Positions 7,759-16,260 of a stretch of DNA of 44,020 nucleotides are shown piece after piece. The notes under the pieces are model-generated. The model saw only the letters and a program-made list of their open reading frames with translations. It did not search any database and had not been told where the DNA came from. The position numbers were made by a program, and so were the translations under genes. The stretch is from UMGS1851 sp900555605. Lineage in GTDB: Bacteria; Bacillota; Clostridia; UBA1212; UBA1255. The stretch is taken from NCBI GenBank assembly GCA_902472555.1, contig CABROF010000009.1:1-44020 (forward strand), given 5' to 3'. How positions within the stretch are numbered: the stretch's first letter is position 1; each line of letters begins with the position of its first letter.

Positions 7759-8862
7759 TTACGGCAAACGGGTCTCTTTCCTGGCGGACAGCTGCCGGAA
7801 TTCAGCGCGGAAGTGCGCGGGGGTCATTCCGGTGCTTTCTTGAAAAATCTGTTTAAAATGAGAAACGCTGTGGTATCCCACGGCCGCACAGATATCATTT
7901 AAAGAAATGGCGGGGTCCAGCAGATAGTAGCACGCCTGTGTAATACGAATGTTTTTCAGGAGCGCCGTAAAGGTCAATCCGGTTTCTCTTTTCAGAAGTG
8001 CCGAGAGATAAGTCGGTGAATAAGAAAACTGCAGCGCAAGGGCTGTCAGCGTCATGTTCTGGGGGGCTTTCTGCATGGCGTAAAGAATATTCTGGATTTT
8101 AGACGACGTATGATAGGTGATGCTTCTGCATTCGGCAGCGGCATCACAGCCTTCCGATAGATGGCGCAGCAATACCAGCGTAATGGATTTCAGCAATGGG
8201 TGAATATCAGGACTCTCAAGCAGCCGCAGGCTGATTTCATAAAGGGAATCAATGACGCTGTCTCCCCGGGCGGCATCCCTTCCCGTATGGCAGAGAAAAA
8301 AGCTCGTCCGGGAAGAAGAAAAGAGAGAGTCCTTTAAAAATTGATATAGCTTTGTCTTGGCAGGCAGCAGCTTCAGATAAAAATCAGATACCAGAGCCGT
8401 TGTCAGCAGTGTGTTAAAAACCAGGGCTTCGTCCTGGTACGCGGCGATGGCATGGCGCACATAGGGCGGAATGATACAGAGCGCTCCTTTTTGCATGACA
8501 TAGTTTTTCCCCTCTATTATATTCTGGCAGGTTCCTGAATAGACATAGATGATTTCAAAGAAATTATGCCGGTGCAGGTAGTAATGCCAATAGCGGGTAT
8601 GCTGCCAAAAGGCGATGCCGTTTTCCGCAATATTCGCCGTTTGCTCGTCCAGGTCCTGGGTTATGAAGGGATGATTCAGGGGAACATTGATTCCGGGCGC
8701 ATAATACAGATATTTATTGTCAATCGGGATATTATGCTTGCTGAGAATTTCCCTGATTTTCGGCAGACTGACACCCTGCTGCCTCATTTCATACAGCTGC
8801 TTTAAGGTTTGCTCCCGTTCGGAAAGATGCGTTTTCAAAAAGGCTAAGTAATCATCAGACAT
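7759..8862 (-). CDS. AraC family transcriptional regulator
   Basis: This 367-residue protein has an N-terminal helical leader, a cupin-like sensor (about residues 90-165, with HRHNFFEIIYVYSG) and a C-terminal double helix-turn-helix (about 265-360, ending in the AraC signature AAVGYHSVSHFKQIFQESTG). Its ATG overlaps the stop of the upstream regulator as TGATG, and its ribosome site GGGAGG lies inside that gene, so the pair is one operon. The sensor domain is related to that of the regulator at 18992-20026. It is likely to sense a sugar and act on the divergent operon starting at 9840. Confidence 0.9.
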   Translation of the reverse strand: MSDDYLAFLKTHLSEREQTLKQLYEMRQQGVSLPKIREILSKHNIPIDNKYLYYAPGINVPLNHPFITQDLDEQTANIAENGIAFWQHTRYWHYYLHRHNFFEIIYVYSGTCQNIIEGKNYVMQKGALCIIPPYVRHAIAAYQDEALVFNTLLTTALVSDFYLKLLPAKTKLYQFLKDSLFSSSRTSFFLCHTGRDAARGDSVIDSLYEISLRLLESPDIHPLLKSITLVLLRHLSEGCDAAAECRSITYHTSSKIQNILYAMQKAPQNMTLTALALQFSYSPTYLSALLKRETGLTFTALLKNIRITQACYYLLDPAISLNDICAAVGYHSVSHFKQIFQESTGMTPAHFRAEFRQLSARKETRLP

Positions 8863-9647
8863 CAGAGGCCGCCTCCCTTGGAACGCTGCTTTCGATAAGT
8901 TAGCGGCGTTGTGCCGTATTTTTTTTTAAAAGCGATCCGAAAATACTGCAGACTTTTATACCCCAGCTCCTGCGCGATGCCAGCCTCAGAAACCGTACTT
9001 TCCGCCAGCTGCACGGCGGCGTTTTTCAGACGCAGGTCATTCAGAATATCTGAAAAATTCTGCCCTGTGGTCTTTTTCACCAACCGGCTGAGATACTCCG
9101 GAGAACGCTTCAGCGCGGCTGAAGCACTTTGCAAAGAAGCCGTTTTATAGTGCGCATATAAATATCGCATGAGATGCGAAAGCGTGAAAACCTGCGGCGG
9201 CATTTTATACGGACTGCAGGTATAATTTCCGTACAGCAGGCACTGCAGCGCCAAAATAAAGACAGAGGTCTGCAGCGCATCTTCGGATTCGGAAAGCGCC
9301 GGCAGCCGGCGGAGCGATTCGGTAAACGCATCCGCACAGTCAGGATGGAAAACATAGAAAGCGTCTAATGTCAGCTGCCGCAGCATGGCTGCCGCCGGGT
9401 GGCCTGCAGGCAGCAAAGAAAGCAGCTGTGCCGGCGCGGAATAGGCATCATATTCTAAAATATGAATTTTATCAGAAGCAGGCAGGCAATCGCCGCGTCG
9501 CAGGCGGATTGGATGATGAGGGGGAAGCAAGGCAGCCTCCCGGGGCTGTAAGATGGCTGCGGCTCCGGAAACTGTCACTTCCAGCGGAACACAGGTATAA
9601 ATTAATTTAAAGCATTCATTCAGCGGCAGAACAGTCGTGCGCTCCAT
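8862..9647 (-). CDS. AraC family transcriptional regulator
   Basis: The protein has a short sensor region and a C-terminal AraC DNA-binding domain (SPEYLSRLVKKTTGQNFSDI, then IAQELGYKSLQYFRIAFKKK). I place the start at ATG 9647 because GGAGGG (9661-9666) lies upstream of it, whereas the longer frame would start at a TTG that overlaps this ribosome site. It is the first gene of a two-regulator operon and is transcribed divergently from the GH36 lipoprotein gene, with an inverted-repeat operator between them. Two AraC proteins in one operon could form a cascade or respond to two sugars; that is inference. Confidence 0.85.
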   Translation of the reverse strand: MERTTVLPLNECFKLIYTCVPLEVTVSGAAAILQPREAALLPPHHPIRLRRGDCLPASDKIHILEYDAYSAPAQLLSLLPAGHPAAAMLRQLTLDAFYVFHPDCADAFTESLRRLPALSESEDALQTSVFILALQCLLYGNYTCSPYKMPPQVFTLSHLMRYLYAHYKTASLQSASAALKRSPEYLSRLVKKTTGQNFSDILNDLRLKNAAVQLAESTVSEAGIAQELGYKSLQYFRIAFKKKYGTTPLTYRKQRSKGGGL

Positions 9648-9728
9648 GTTTTTGCCATCTCCCTCCAAATAGAACGTATTTAAAAAATAGCACAGATCCG
9701 CAGAGGCTACAATGTATTTTACAAAATC

Positions 9729-9785
9729 GTGTCAAATTTTATACATCTATGAACATAAGCCCGTTGAAATTTGACATGATATAAT
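9729..9785 (+). promoter_or_regulatory. divergent promoter with 10-bp inverted-repeat operator
   Basis: TGTCAAATTT (9730-9739) and AAATTTGACA (9767-9776) form a perfect 10-base inverted repeat spaced 37 bases apart. TG-A-TATAAT (9777-9785) directly after the right arm is an extended -10 box for the GH36 operon; it lacks a good -35, as expected for an activated promoter. The left arm contains TTGACA on the minus strand, a possible -35 for the AraC operon with a weak TTGTAG 17 bases on. The repeat is therefore placed to control both directions. Confidence 0.6.
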
Positions 9786-9839
9786 CCAATTGTTCCATTC
9801 AAGGGGAAGCACTCAGATCCAATAAGGGAGGTTGTAAGC

Positions 9840-11849
9840 GTGCGGCGGATGTTAATGATCCTTTTAGTACTGGCTGTCTGCTTAGCGGCAGCCTGCACCA
9901 GCGAACCGGCAAAAAAACTTTCAGGAGAGAAGATTATGGAGGATTTGGCACAATTTCCGCTGTCATTTAAGTATGACGGCAAAACGTATCGGGGCTTCGG
10001 CAGTGATTTTACGGAAATCAGCAGGAAGCAGGAGGAAAGGGAGCGCGGCGGCGCAGCTGTAATCGTGACGCTTAAACATACGCTCAGCGGTGCGGATTTT
10101 CGTTTGGAGACATGTGTTTATGAAGCTTACGGCGCCTGTGAATGGACGCTGTATATTACGAATAACGGTACGGAGACAACAAAAAGGTTCAGTGAAATTC
10201 ATGCCGTTGATATGGAATTTGAGGGCAGGGATCCGGTGATAAAGGGTATTCACGGCGATGTCGGCAAGGACATGTATGCGCCCTATGCGGTGGTACTAAA
10301 GGAGGGCACGGTGTTTTCAAAGGAATCTGTCTCCGGGCGGCCTACGCACGGCGTGTTTCCGTATTTTAATGTAGAATACGGCGACGGAGGCGCTTTTATC
10401 GCCCTTGGCTGGCCCGGCTGCTGGCGTGCGGAAGCCTCGGCAGAGGGGGAACGCACACATTTTACCGGCGGACAGCTGGAGATCAATACGGTCCTGAACC
10501 CCGGGGAAACAATTCGCACGCCATTGGTGGCGGTGGTACACTACAGCGGCCGGAATGAAATGAACGCAATGAATCAGTGGCGGCGGTGGTTTATTGACTG
10601 CAGCATGGTACAGCCGGATGGACAGCCGCTGCAGCCGGCATTTGCAGCTTGGTCCATGTGCCAGGGCGCTTCGGCCAAAACAATGAAGCGTATTATTCAG
10701 GGGTATGCGGCGCACGATGTACCGTTGGATTATTTCTGGATGGATGCCGGCTGGTATACGGATCCCCGGGGCAATACGGTGGAATGGCCGCAGACAGGCA
10801 CGCTTTTAGTCGACGAATCCCGTTTTCCGGATCATTTTGCCTCCATTACGGAAGAGATTTCAAAGACCGGCGGCAAGACGCTTTTATGGTTTGAACCAGA
10901 AGTGGTACGGATAGACAAGGAGACGTTTCTGAAAGACACGCCGGATTTTGAGGAAGCCTGGATGCTGGGAACTGCCATGAGCGGCACCTGGCTGGAGGGA
11001 CAGCTGCTGAACTTAGGCGACGAAGGCTGCCGGAATTGGCTGCTTGCAAGAATCTCCCAGGTGATTGAAGAGGGCGGCATTTCCGTATATCGGCAGGATT
11101 TCAATGTGGATCCGGCGCCGGTATGGCGCGCCTGTGAAACGGAGGATCGTTTGGGCTATGTGGAAAATCAGTATGTAATGGGATATTTAGCGCTATGGGA
11201 TACGCTGCTTGCACGGTTCCCAGGACTTTGGATTGATTCGTGTGCCTCCGGCGGCGGCCGTAACGATCTGGAGACCATGCGGCGCGCGGTACCGCTGCAC
11301 ATCAGCGATTATTGGGACGGCAACCCCGGCGGCTATGACGAGCGTCAGGCCACGCTGCTTTCTGTGCGGCAATGGCTTCCTTATATTAAAATGTGGAGAA
11401 CCGACAATGATATGAACAGTCTGGTATACACGTCCAGGTCCTGCTATGCCTCCTGGTTTATGGTAAGCATCAATGTAATGAGCCAGGAAACACCTTGGGA
11501 TACGGTGAAAATGCTGAAGAAAGAGTGGGAGGAGGTTTCGCAATATTTTTATAAAGATTATTATCCCTTGACACCGTGGGACAATTCAGACAGCGCATGG
11601 CGCGGCTGGGAGTATTTTGACGCCGAGCAAAATAAAGGGATTGCCCAGCTGTTCCGGCCTTCGGCCAGCAAGGCGGAAACGCAGACCATCAGATTTTACG
11701 GGCTGCGGGCAGACGGACAATATCGGATATCAGACACAGACGGATTGTTCTCCGCCGACCTGTCCGGAAAGGCTTTAATGGAGGAGGGCCTCAGCATAAC
11801 GCTGCCGAATCCGTCCTATGCAATGGTGATACGCATTCAGGGACTGTAA
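9840..11849 (+). CDS. GH36 family alpha-galactosidase, surface lipoprotein
   Basis: The gene starts at GTG 9840 behind GGGAGG. The N-terminus is a lipoprotein signal (CLAAAC, cysteine 19), so the enzyme is tethered outside the membrane. An N-terminal beta-domain is followed by the GH36/GH-D TIM barrel with YFWMDAGWY, LLWFEPEVVR, the likely nucleophile Asp420 in YRQDFN, CASGGGRNDLE, and the likely acid/base Asp490 in HISDYWDG. The family releases terminal alpha-galactose (some members act on alpha-N-acetylgalactosamine). The length is normal for the family. It is the first gene of an operon with two NPCBM binding proteins and is paralogous to the intracellular GH36 at 20338. Confidence 0.9.
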   Translation: MRRMLMILLVLAVCLAAACTSEPAKKLSGEKIMEDLAQFPLSFKYDGKTYRGFGSDFTEISRKQEERERGGAAVIVTLKHTLSGADFRLETCVYEAYGACEWTLYITNNGTETTKRFSEIHAVDMEFEGRDPVIKGIHGDVGKDMYAPYAVVLKEGTVFSKESVSGRPTHGVFPYFNVEYGDGGAFIALGWPGCWRAEASAEGERTHFTGGQLEINTVLNPGETIRTPLVAVVHYSGRNEMNAMNQWRRWFIDCSMVQPDGQPLQPAFAAWSMCQGASAKTMKRIIQGYAAHDVPLDYFWMDAGWYTDPRGNTVEWPQTGTLLVDESRFPDHFASITEEISKTGGKTLLWFEPEVVRIDKETFLKDTPDFEEAWMLGTAMSGTWLEGQLLNLGDEGCRNWLLARISQVIEEGGISVYRQDFNVDPAPVWRACETEDRLGYVENQYVMGYLALWDTLLARFPGLWIDSCASGGGRNDLETMRRAVPLHISDYWDGNPGGYDERQATLLSVRQWLPYIKMWRTDNDMNSLVYTSRSCYASWFMVSINVMSQETPWDTVKMLKKEWEEVSQYFYKDYYPLTPWDNSDSAWRGWEYFDAEQNKGIAQLFRPSASKAETQTIRFYGLRADGQYRISDTDGLFSADLSGKALMEEGLSITLPNPSYAMVIRIQGL

Positions 11850-11927
11850 GAGGACCATATAAAAAGAAAAAGGGCGCAGAGACGGCCGGAGGGCTATGCG
11901 CCGTTCATAAGGCAAGGAGGATGCGGA

Positions 11928-13265
11928 ATGAAGTTTAAAAAGTTTGTTTTATTGACACTTGTATTTTGTATAAGTACAGCGGCCTTTTCTCTGTATCGTA
12001 CGCAGACCCGGGCGGCTGGAAGCGACTCGTTCTATTTGGGGGATCTGGAACCGGAGAAAGAGCCGGAATTTTATTACGTTGATACCACGTGGCAGAGCAC
12101 GGATATTCAGGTAGCCGGAATCCCGTATGGACGAGGGATCTGTATGCATCCGGATGAGGGCGGGCCGGCGGAACTGGTCTACGATATTGAAGGGCTCGGC
12201 TATGTATTATTCTATGCAATCGGAGGAAAGGATGCCTCTGCCGGCGCACAGGTGGGCGGAGACCATGCCATTAAAGGGACAAATGTACAGATGCAGGTTT
12301 ATGTGGACGACGTACTGAAAGCAGACAGCGGAGATCTGCCCTATCCTGCCTACTATGAATTCAAAGTAGACATTACCGGGGCGAAAAAGCTGAAGCTGGT
12401 AGTGGCCGACGGCGGCGACGGGCGCGCATGCGACGTGACCTCTTGGGCGGAAGCACAGCTCCTGAAGAACGCCGCGGATCTGCCGGCTGTGGAAATGCCG
12501 GAGCCTTCTCCGGAGCCGACGGCAGTCCCGCCGCAAAATCCGGAGCTTAAAAATGAAACCACGGTATATGTCAGCGATATGGTGCTGCAGAACAAGACGG
12601 CTTATTGTGATTTTGTTATGCAGGATGTGAACATCAGCGAAGAGGATCTCTATGTAAACGGTACTTATTTTCCAAAAGGGCTTTGTCTTCACGCAATGCA
12701 GCTGGAGCAGGAAGCGTATGTGGATATCGACCTGACGGACCTTGGCTTTACAACATTTGCTTCTTATATCGGAATCGCGGAGAGTATGACAAATGATGTA
12801 ACGATGGGTTCGGTCATTTTCCGTGTTTATTGCGACGGCGTGCTGAAATATGAAAGCGAATTGATTTCTTATCCGGCGGAAACGGACGTTTCATCTCCGG
12901 AGCTGATCAAGGTAGACATCGCAGGCGTTAAAATGCTGCGCTTAGCCGTAGGCAACGGCGGAGACGGTATTTCCGGAGACTGGGGAACGTATGCCGGCGC
13001 CTGTGTTTCAAAGCTGACGGAAACAGAAGACATTTTTGCTACCCCGGTTCCCACTGCTACGCCGATCCCCACTGCCACGCCGGATCCGACAGAAAAGGGG
13101 ACGCGGATACCCGTAAAGGTTACGGAGACGCCGAAGCAGGAAGCGCCGGAATCCCAATCCGGAGGATGGGTGCTGCCCGTCTGCATTGGCGCAGGCGCAG
13201 TGATTGCGGCAGCGGTAATCGTCTTAGTGCTGATAAAAAGGAAACATGCGAAAGAAAGGAATTGA
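11928..13265 (+). CDS. surface protein with two NPCBM carbohydrate-binding domains and C-terminal membrane anchor
   Basis: ATG 11928 follows AAGGAGG. The 445-residue protein has a signal peptide (to about residue 31), a first NPCBM domain (about 37-158: YLGDLEPE, YGRGICMHPDEGGPAEL, FYAIGGKDASAGAQVGG), a Pro/Glu linker, a second, more divergent NPCBM domain (about 210-360: FPKGLCLHAM, GNGGDGISGDWG), a Pro/Thr linker and a membrane helix (about 415-437) ending in KRKHAKERN. NPCBM modules bind sugars, often galactose-containing. A small hairpin (11873-11902) lies in the gap after the GH36 gene. It probably holds glycan at the surface for the GH36 enzyme. Confidence 0.85.
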   Translation: MKFKKFVLLTLVFCISTAAFSLYRTQTRAAGSDSFYLGDLEPEKEPEFYYVDTTWQSTDIQVAGIPYGRGICMHPDEGGPAELVYDIEGLGYVLFYAIGGKDASAGAQVGGDHAIKGTNVQMQVYVDDVLKADSGDLPYPAYYEFKVDITGAKKLKLVVADGGDGRACDVTSWAEAQLLKNAADLPAVEMPEPSPEPTAVPPQNPELKNETTVYVSDMVLQNKTAYCDFVMQDVNISEEDLYVNGTYFPKGLCLHAMQLEQEAYVDIDLTDLGFTTFASYIGIAESMTNDVTMGSVIFRVYCDGVLKYESELISYPAETDVSSPELIKVDIAGVKMLRLAVGNGGDGISGDWGTYAGACVSKLTETEDIFATPVPTATPIPTATPDPTEKGTRIPVKVTETPKQEAPESQSGGWVLPVCIGAGAVIAAAVIVLVLIKRKHAKERN

Positions 13266-13270
13266 TCTGC

Positions 13271-14719
13271 GTGAAAAATTTAAATAAAATCATAATCGTT
13301 TTATTGGCGGCATTTGTTTTTTGCGGTTCTCTTGCACTGCTCGGCCCTGCCGGTGTCAGCGGAACTGAAGGCAGTACAGGCACGGATATGAAGTACTTAG
13401 GCGATATTACGCCGGAACAAAACGGAAACCTGTTTTACTATGTGAATTCCGCGGATGGGGGCAATACACAGATCTGTTTAAACGGAAAAACTTATGAGAA
13501 GGGAATCTGTACGCATCCGGGCGATGGGGGACCTTCTGAACTGACATATGATATTTCTGGTCTCGGATATAACGTATTCTGTGCAACGGGAGGCAAAGAT
13601 GTTTCTGCCGGGGCTTTCGTTGGCAATGACCAGATTTTAAATACGCTGGTGCAGCTCCAGGTTTATGTGGACGGCGTTCTGCAGGCGGACAGCGGCGCGC
13701 TCGCATATCCGAATACTTATGAATTCCGTGTAAACATTACCGGCGCAAAGGAGTTGAAGCTTGTTTCCTCTCACGGAGGCGACGGCATTTTCTGCGACAG
13801 CACTTCGTGGGCAGAGGCCCGGCTTATAAAGGCCGATGTATCTGCCATCGAGATTGCCAATCAACCGCGCACCGGTTATATGCGCGGCGATGCCTTGGAC
13901 TGTACCGGCGCAAAGCTAAAGGTGCGCTATTCAGATGGCGCGGAGGTACTGGTGGCGCTGACCGCGGATATGATCTCCGGCTATAAGCCTCTTGCGGCCG
14001 GAAAACAGACCGTAACGGTTTCTTTCGGCGGCCAGAAGACTTCTCTGGAGCTTTTTGTGGCGGATGCCTCTAAAGATATGACTGAACTGACGCCTGTTTT
14101 CTGGGAGGTTTTCGGCGGCAGCTCCGAAATGGAAAATCCGGGAAATCAGCTGGGGATCAACCGGGATTTCAGCGGCGGAACGGGACTGTGCATTGCGGAT
14201 GTATCGTATGCCAAGGGCTTTGGTGTCCATCCTGTGGATAACGGCTCTCCCGCTGTGATTACCTTTGATGTGGAAAATTGCGGTTATCAGTATTTCTATG
14301 CCGCGGCAGGCAAGGACCGTTCCGCCGGAAATGAGATAGGAGTGGATGCGCTGCGGGGACAGTATGGAGTCTCTTTCGATATATTAGCAGACGGTGAAAA
14401 AGTAGCTTCCAGCCCGGTGCTTTATTATGGCGAAGCATATCATTTTCTAATTGATATTACCGGGGTGCGTACACTTACGCTGCGCGTTCATGATGAGGAC
14501 AGCATTTTCTGTGATAGTTCCAGCTGGTGCAGCCCTGTGCTCCTGAACGTGCCGGAGCAAACGGTGGAACCGGGGCCTCAAACCGGGGATACGGATAGCT
14601 CCATTGCGATACTGGCATTTTTGCTTATCCTGGCCCTAAGCGTGAAGACGGTTTCCGGACGCCGCTGTCATAAGCTTTCATCACTTTCGTTCCATAAAAA
14701 TATTATGAAGGGGCTGTAA
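13271..14719 (+). CDS. surface protein with NPCBM, Ig-like (Big_3-type) and NPCBM domains
   Basis: I choose GTG 13271, five bases after the previous stop, because it begins a proper signal peptide (VKNLNKIIIVLLAAFVFCGS); the frame is open further upstream only as an overlap of the previous gene. Domains in order are NPCBM (about residues 38-165, YEKGICTHPGDGGPSE), an Ig-like domain of the Big_3 type (about 175-265, LKVRYSDGAEVLV, then SGYKPLAAGKQTVTV) and a second NPCBM (about 275-435). The C-terminus has PQTGDTDSS, a membrane helix and a basic tail; PQTGD resembles the end of a sortase motif but is not a clean LPxTG. It belongs to the GH36 operon. Confidence 0.85.
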   Translation: MKNLNKIIIVLLAAFVFCGSLALLGPAGVSGTEGSTGTDMKYLGDITPEQNGNLFYYVNSADGGNTQICLNGKTYEKGICTHPGDGGPSELTYDISGLGYNVFCATGGKDVSAGAFVGNDQILNTLVQLQVYVDGVLQADSGALAYPNTYEFRVNITGAKELKLVSSHGGDGIFCDSTSWAEARLIKADVSAIEIANQPRTGYMRGDALDCTGAKLKVRYSDGAEVLVALTADMISGYKPLAAGKQTVTVSFGGQKTSLELFVADASKDMTELTPVFWEVFGGSSEMENPGNQLGINRDFSGGTGLCIADVSYAKGFGVHPVDNGSPAVITFDVENCGYQYFYAAAGKDRSAGNEIGVDALRGQYGVSFDILADGEKVASSPVLYYGEAYHFLIDITGVRTLTLRVHDEDSIFCDSSSWCSPVLLNVPEQTVEPGPQTGDTDSSIAILAFLLILALSVKTVSGRRCHKLSSLSFHKNIMKGL

Positions 14720-14750
14720 AAAAGGTCTCTGCAATCAAAAATGCAACATA

Positions 14751-14796
14751 AAACCCCGTCAGAAGCAGGTGAAAATTGCTTCCGGTGGGGTTTTTT
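14751..14796 (+). terminator. rho-independent terminator
   Basis: AAACCCC and GGGGTTT enclose an inner stem GAAGCA/TGCTTC, and a run of six Ts follows. It ends the GH36-NPCBM operon. Confidence 0.9.
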
Positions 14797-14860
14797 CTAG
14801 CAAACAGTCCTAAAATGCTTTTTGTGGAATCGTTTCTTTGCAGCCCCTTGCTTTATTATG

Positions 14861-14877
14861 ATCCTGCCGGACAGGAT
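14861..14877. promoter_or_regulatory. short inverted repeat upstream of the binding-protein/GH43 operon
   Basis: ATCCTG-CCGGA-CAGGAT is a perfect 6-base inverted repeat about 90 bases before the next gene. It could be an operator; no firm promoter boxes are visible nearby. Confidence 0.3.
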
Positions 14878-14964
14878 AAGTCAATTCGAGAATAACTTCG
14901 TTTATTTTAAATAAATGACACTGCCGTTACAATATTTTTATTCAATATTAAAGGAGTGTTGTTT

Positions 14965-16260
14965 ATGAAAAAAATGTGTTTTCTGCTTGTACTTCTGTTT
15001 ATTGCCGCTTTACCGGGCCTTCCTGCAGCAGCTGCGGAAACTGCCGACTTTGTTATGACCGATTCCAAGCTGAATATCAAGGCCGCGGAGATCCTGACGC
15101 TGGAAAATGCTTTTACCTACGATGCACAGGCATATACCAGGGGCCAGATCGTGATTGATTCCAACAAAAGTGCAGACAGCAGTGTTGACGGTCAGATTTT
15201 TCTGCACTCAGGCAAGGGGGATGCATTCACCTTTACCGTAGACTTTGGCAGCTATCAGGTAAATAAGCTGCAGTATGCCGGCTATGGCCTGTCTTCGGAG
15301 ACGAAATTCGATATCTACGCAGATTCCGTAAAGCTGGGTACCGGGGTGGTGAACGGCGGAAACGGCTGGCTGGACGGCGACAGTCTCAACTGGCAGTGGG
15401 GGGTCATCGAATTTCCGGCAGCTTTAAGCGGCGTTTGTAAAATGAAAATCCAGGTTACCGAAAGCGCGCCGCAATGGCCGGGCAATGCTTATGGTGCGTT
15501 TACGTTTATTGCAAAGGCAGATGAAACCCCTGATTTTACGCTGGATAGAGACGAATACAATATTAAGGCTTCTGATTTGCTGGCTTTGCCGGGGTGCTTT
15601 TCCTCCGAAACAACGGAATTTGACCGGCAGGGACACGGTGTCGCTGCATCGGGATCAGATACCATGCCGGAGACGCTGCGCGGTCAGATGCTGATGAACA
15701 GCGGAAAAGGCGATCGTTATACATTCACTGCGGACTTTGGCACCGAGGGGTTTGCAAGCATGGGATTTTACAGCTACGGCTTAGCGGAAGATTCCGTCAT
15801 TGCATTGTACGCGGACGGTGAATATGTGGGGGATGCCGCGGTAATCGGCGGGAACGGCTGGGCAGATGACGATTTTGACATATGGAATTATAACGAAATT
15901 ACATTTAAAAACGTACTCACAGGAATCCATGAAATGGCGCTGGTAGTCTCGGAGTCTCCGGCAGCATGGCCGGCAAATGTTTTCGGAAACTTTCTCTTCT
16001 ATATGAAGACGGAATCTACAGCTGCACCTGCGCCGACTGACGGCGGATCTACCGCTGCCGCAACAGCAACGCCGCTTCCTTCCGCAAGCGCCGCAGCAAC
16101 TGCAAAGCCGGCCGGCGTCAGTCCCTCTGTAACACCGCCGGACAGCGGGGACAACAGTGATGGAAACATGATGTTTTGGATTATCGCTGCTTCCATCGCT
16201 TGTGCGGCCTGTGTGATTGCAGGGGTATTGCTGATTCTCAGGAGGAGAAAACATGCGTAA
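14965..16260 (+). CDS. surface protein with two repeated sandwich-like domains and C-terminal anchor
   Basis: ATG 14965 has AAGGAG at 14951, so the in-frame TTG upstream is not the start. After the signal peptide (MKKMCFLLVLLFIAAL) come two homologous domains (about residues 24-175 and 180-345). They share KADF-type starts (NIKAAEIL / NIKASDLL), GQIFLHSGKGDAFTFTVDFG / GQMLMNSGKGDRYTFTADFG, NGGNGW / IGGNGW and ESPAAWP-like ends. This is the pattern of a CBM6-like jelly roll, without a family I can name. An Ala/Thr/Pro linker and a membrane helix ending in RRRKHA follow. The stop overlaps the GH43 gene's start by 8 bases. Confidence 0.75.
   Translation: MKKMCFLLVLLFIAALPGLPAAAAETADFVMTDSKLNIKAAEILTLENAFTYDAQAYTRGQIVIDSNKSADSSVDGQIFLHSGKGDAFTFTVDFGSYQVNKLQYAGYGLSSETKFDIYADSVKLGTGVVNGGNGWLDGDSLNWQWGVIEFPAALSGVCKMKIQVTESAPQWPGNAYGAFTFIAKADETPDFTLDRDEYNIKASDLLALPGCFSSETTEFDRQGHGVAASGSDTMPETLRGQMLMNSGKGDRYTFTADFGTEGFASMGFYSYGLAEDSVIALYADGEYVGDAAVIGGNGWADDDFDIWNYNEITFKNVLTGIHEMALVVSESPAAWPANVFGNFLFYMKTESTAAPAPTDGGSTAAATATPLPSASAAATAKPAGVSPSVTPPDSGDNSDGNMMFWIIAASIACAACVIAGVLLILRRRKHA

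Noticed and set aside
12353..12692. Minus-strand frames under the NPCBM genes
   Set aside because: They have no starts with ribosome sites and lie opposite strongly supported domains.
14545..14640. Sortase LPxTG anchor on the second NPCBM protein
   Set aside because: PQTGD lacks the leading Leu and is embedded before a membrane helix with a long tail; the related proteins rely on the C-terminal helix only.
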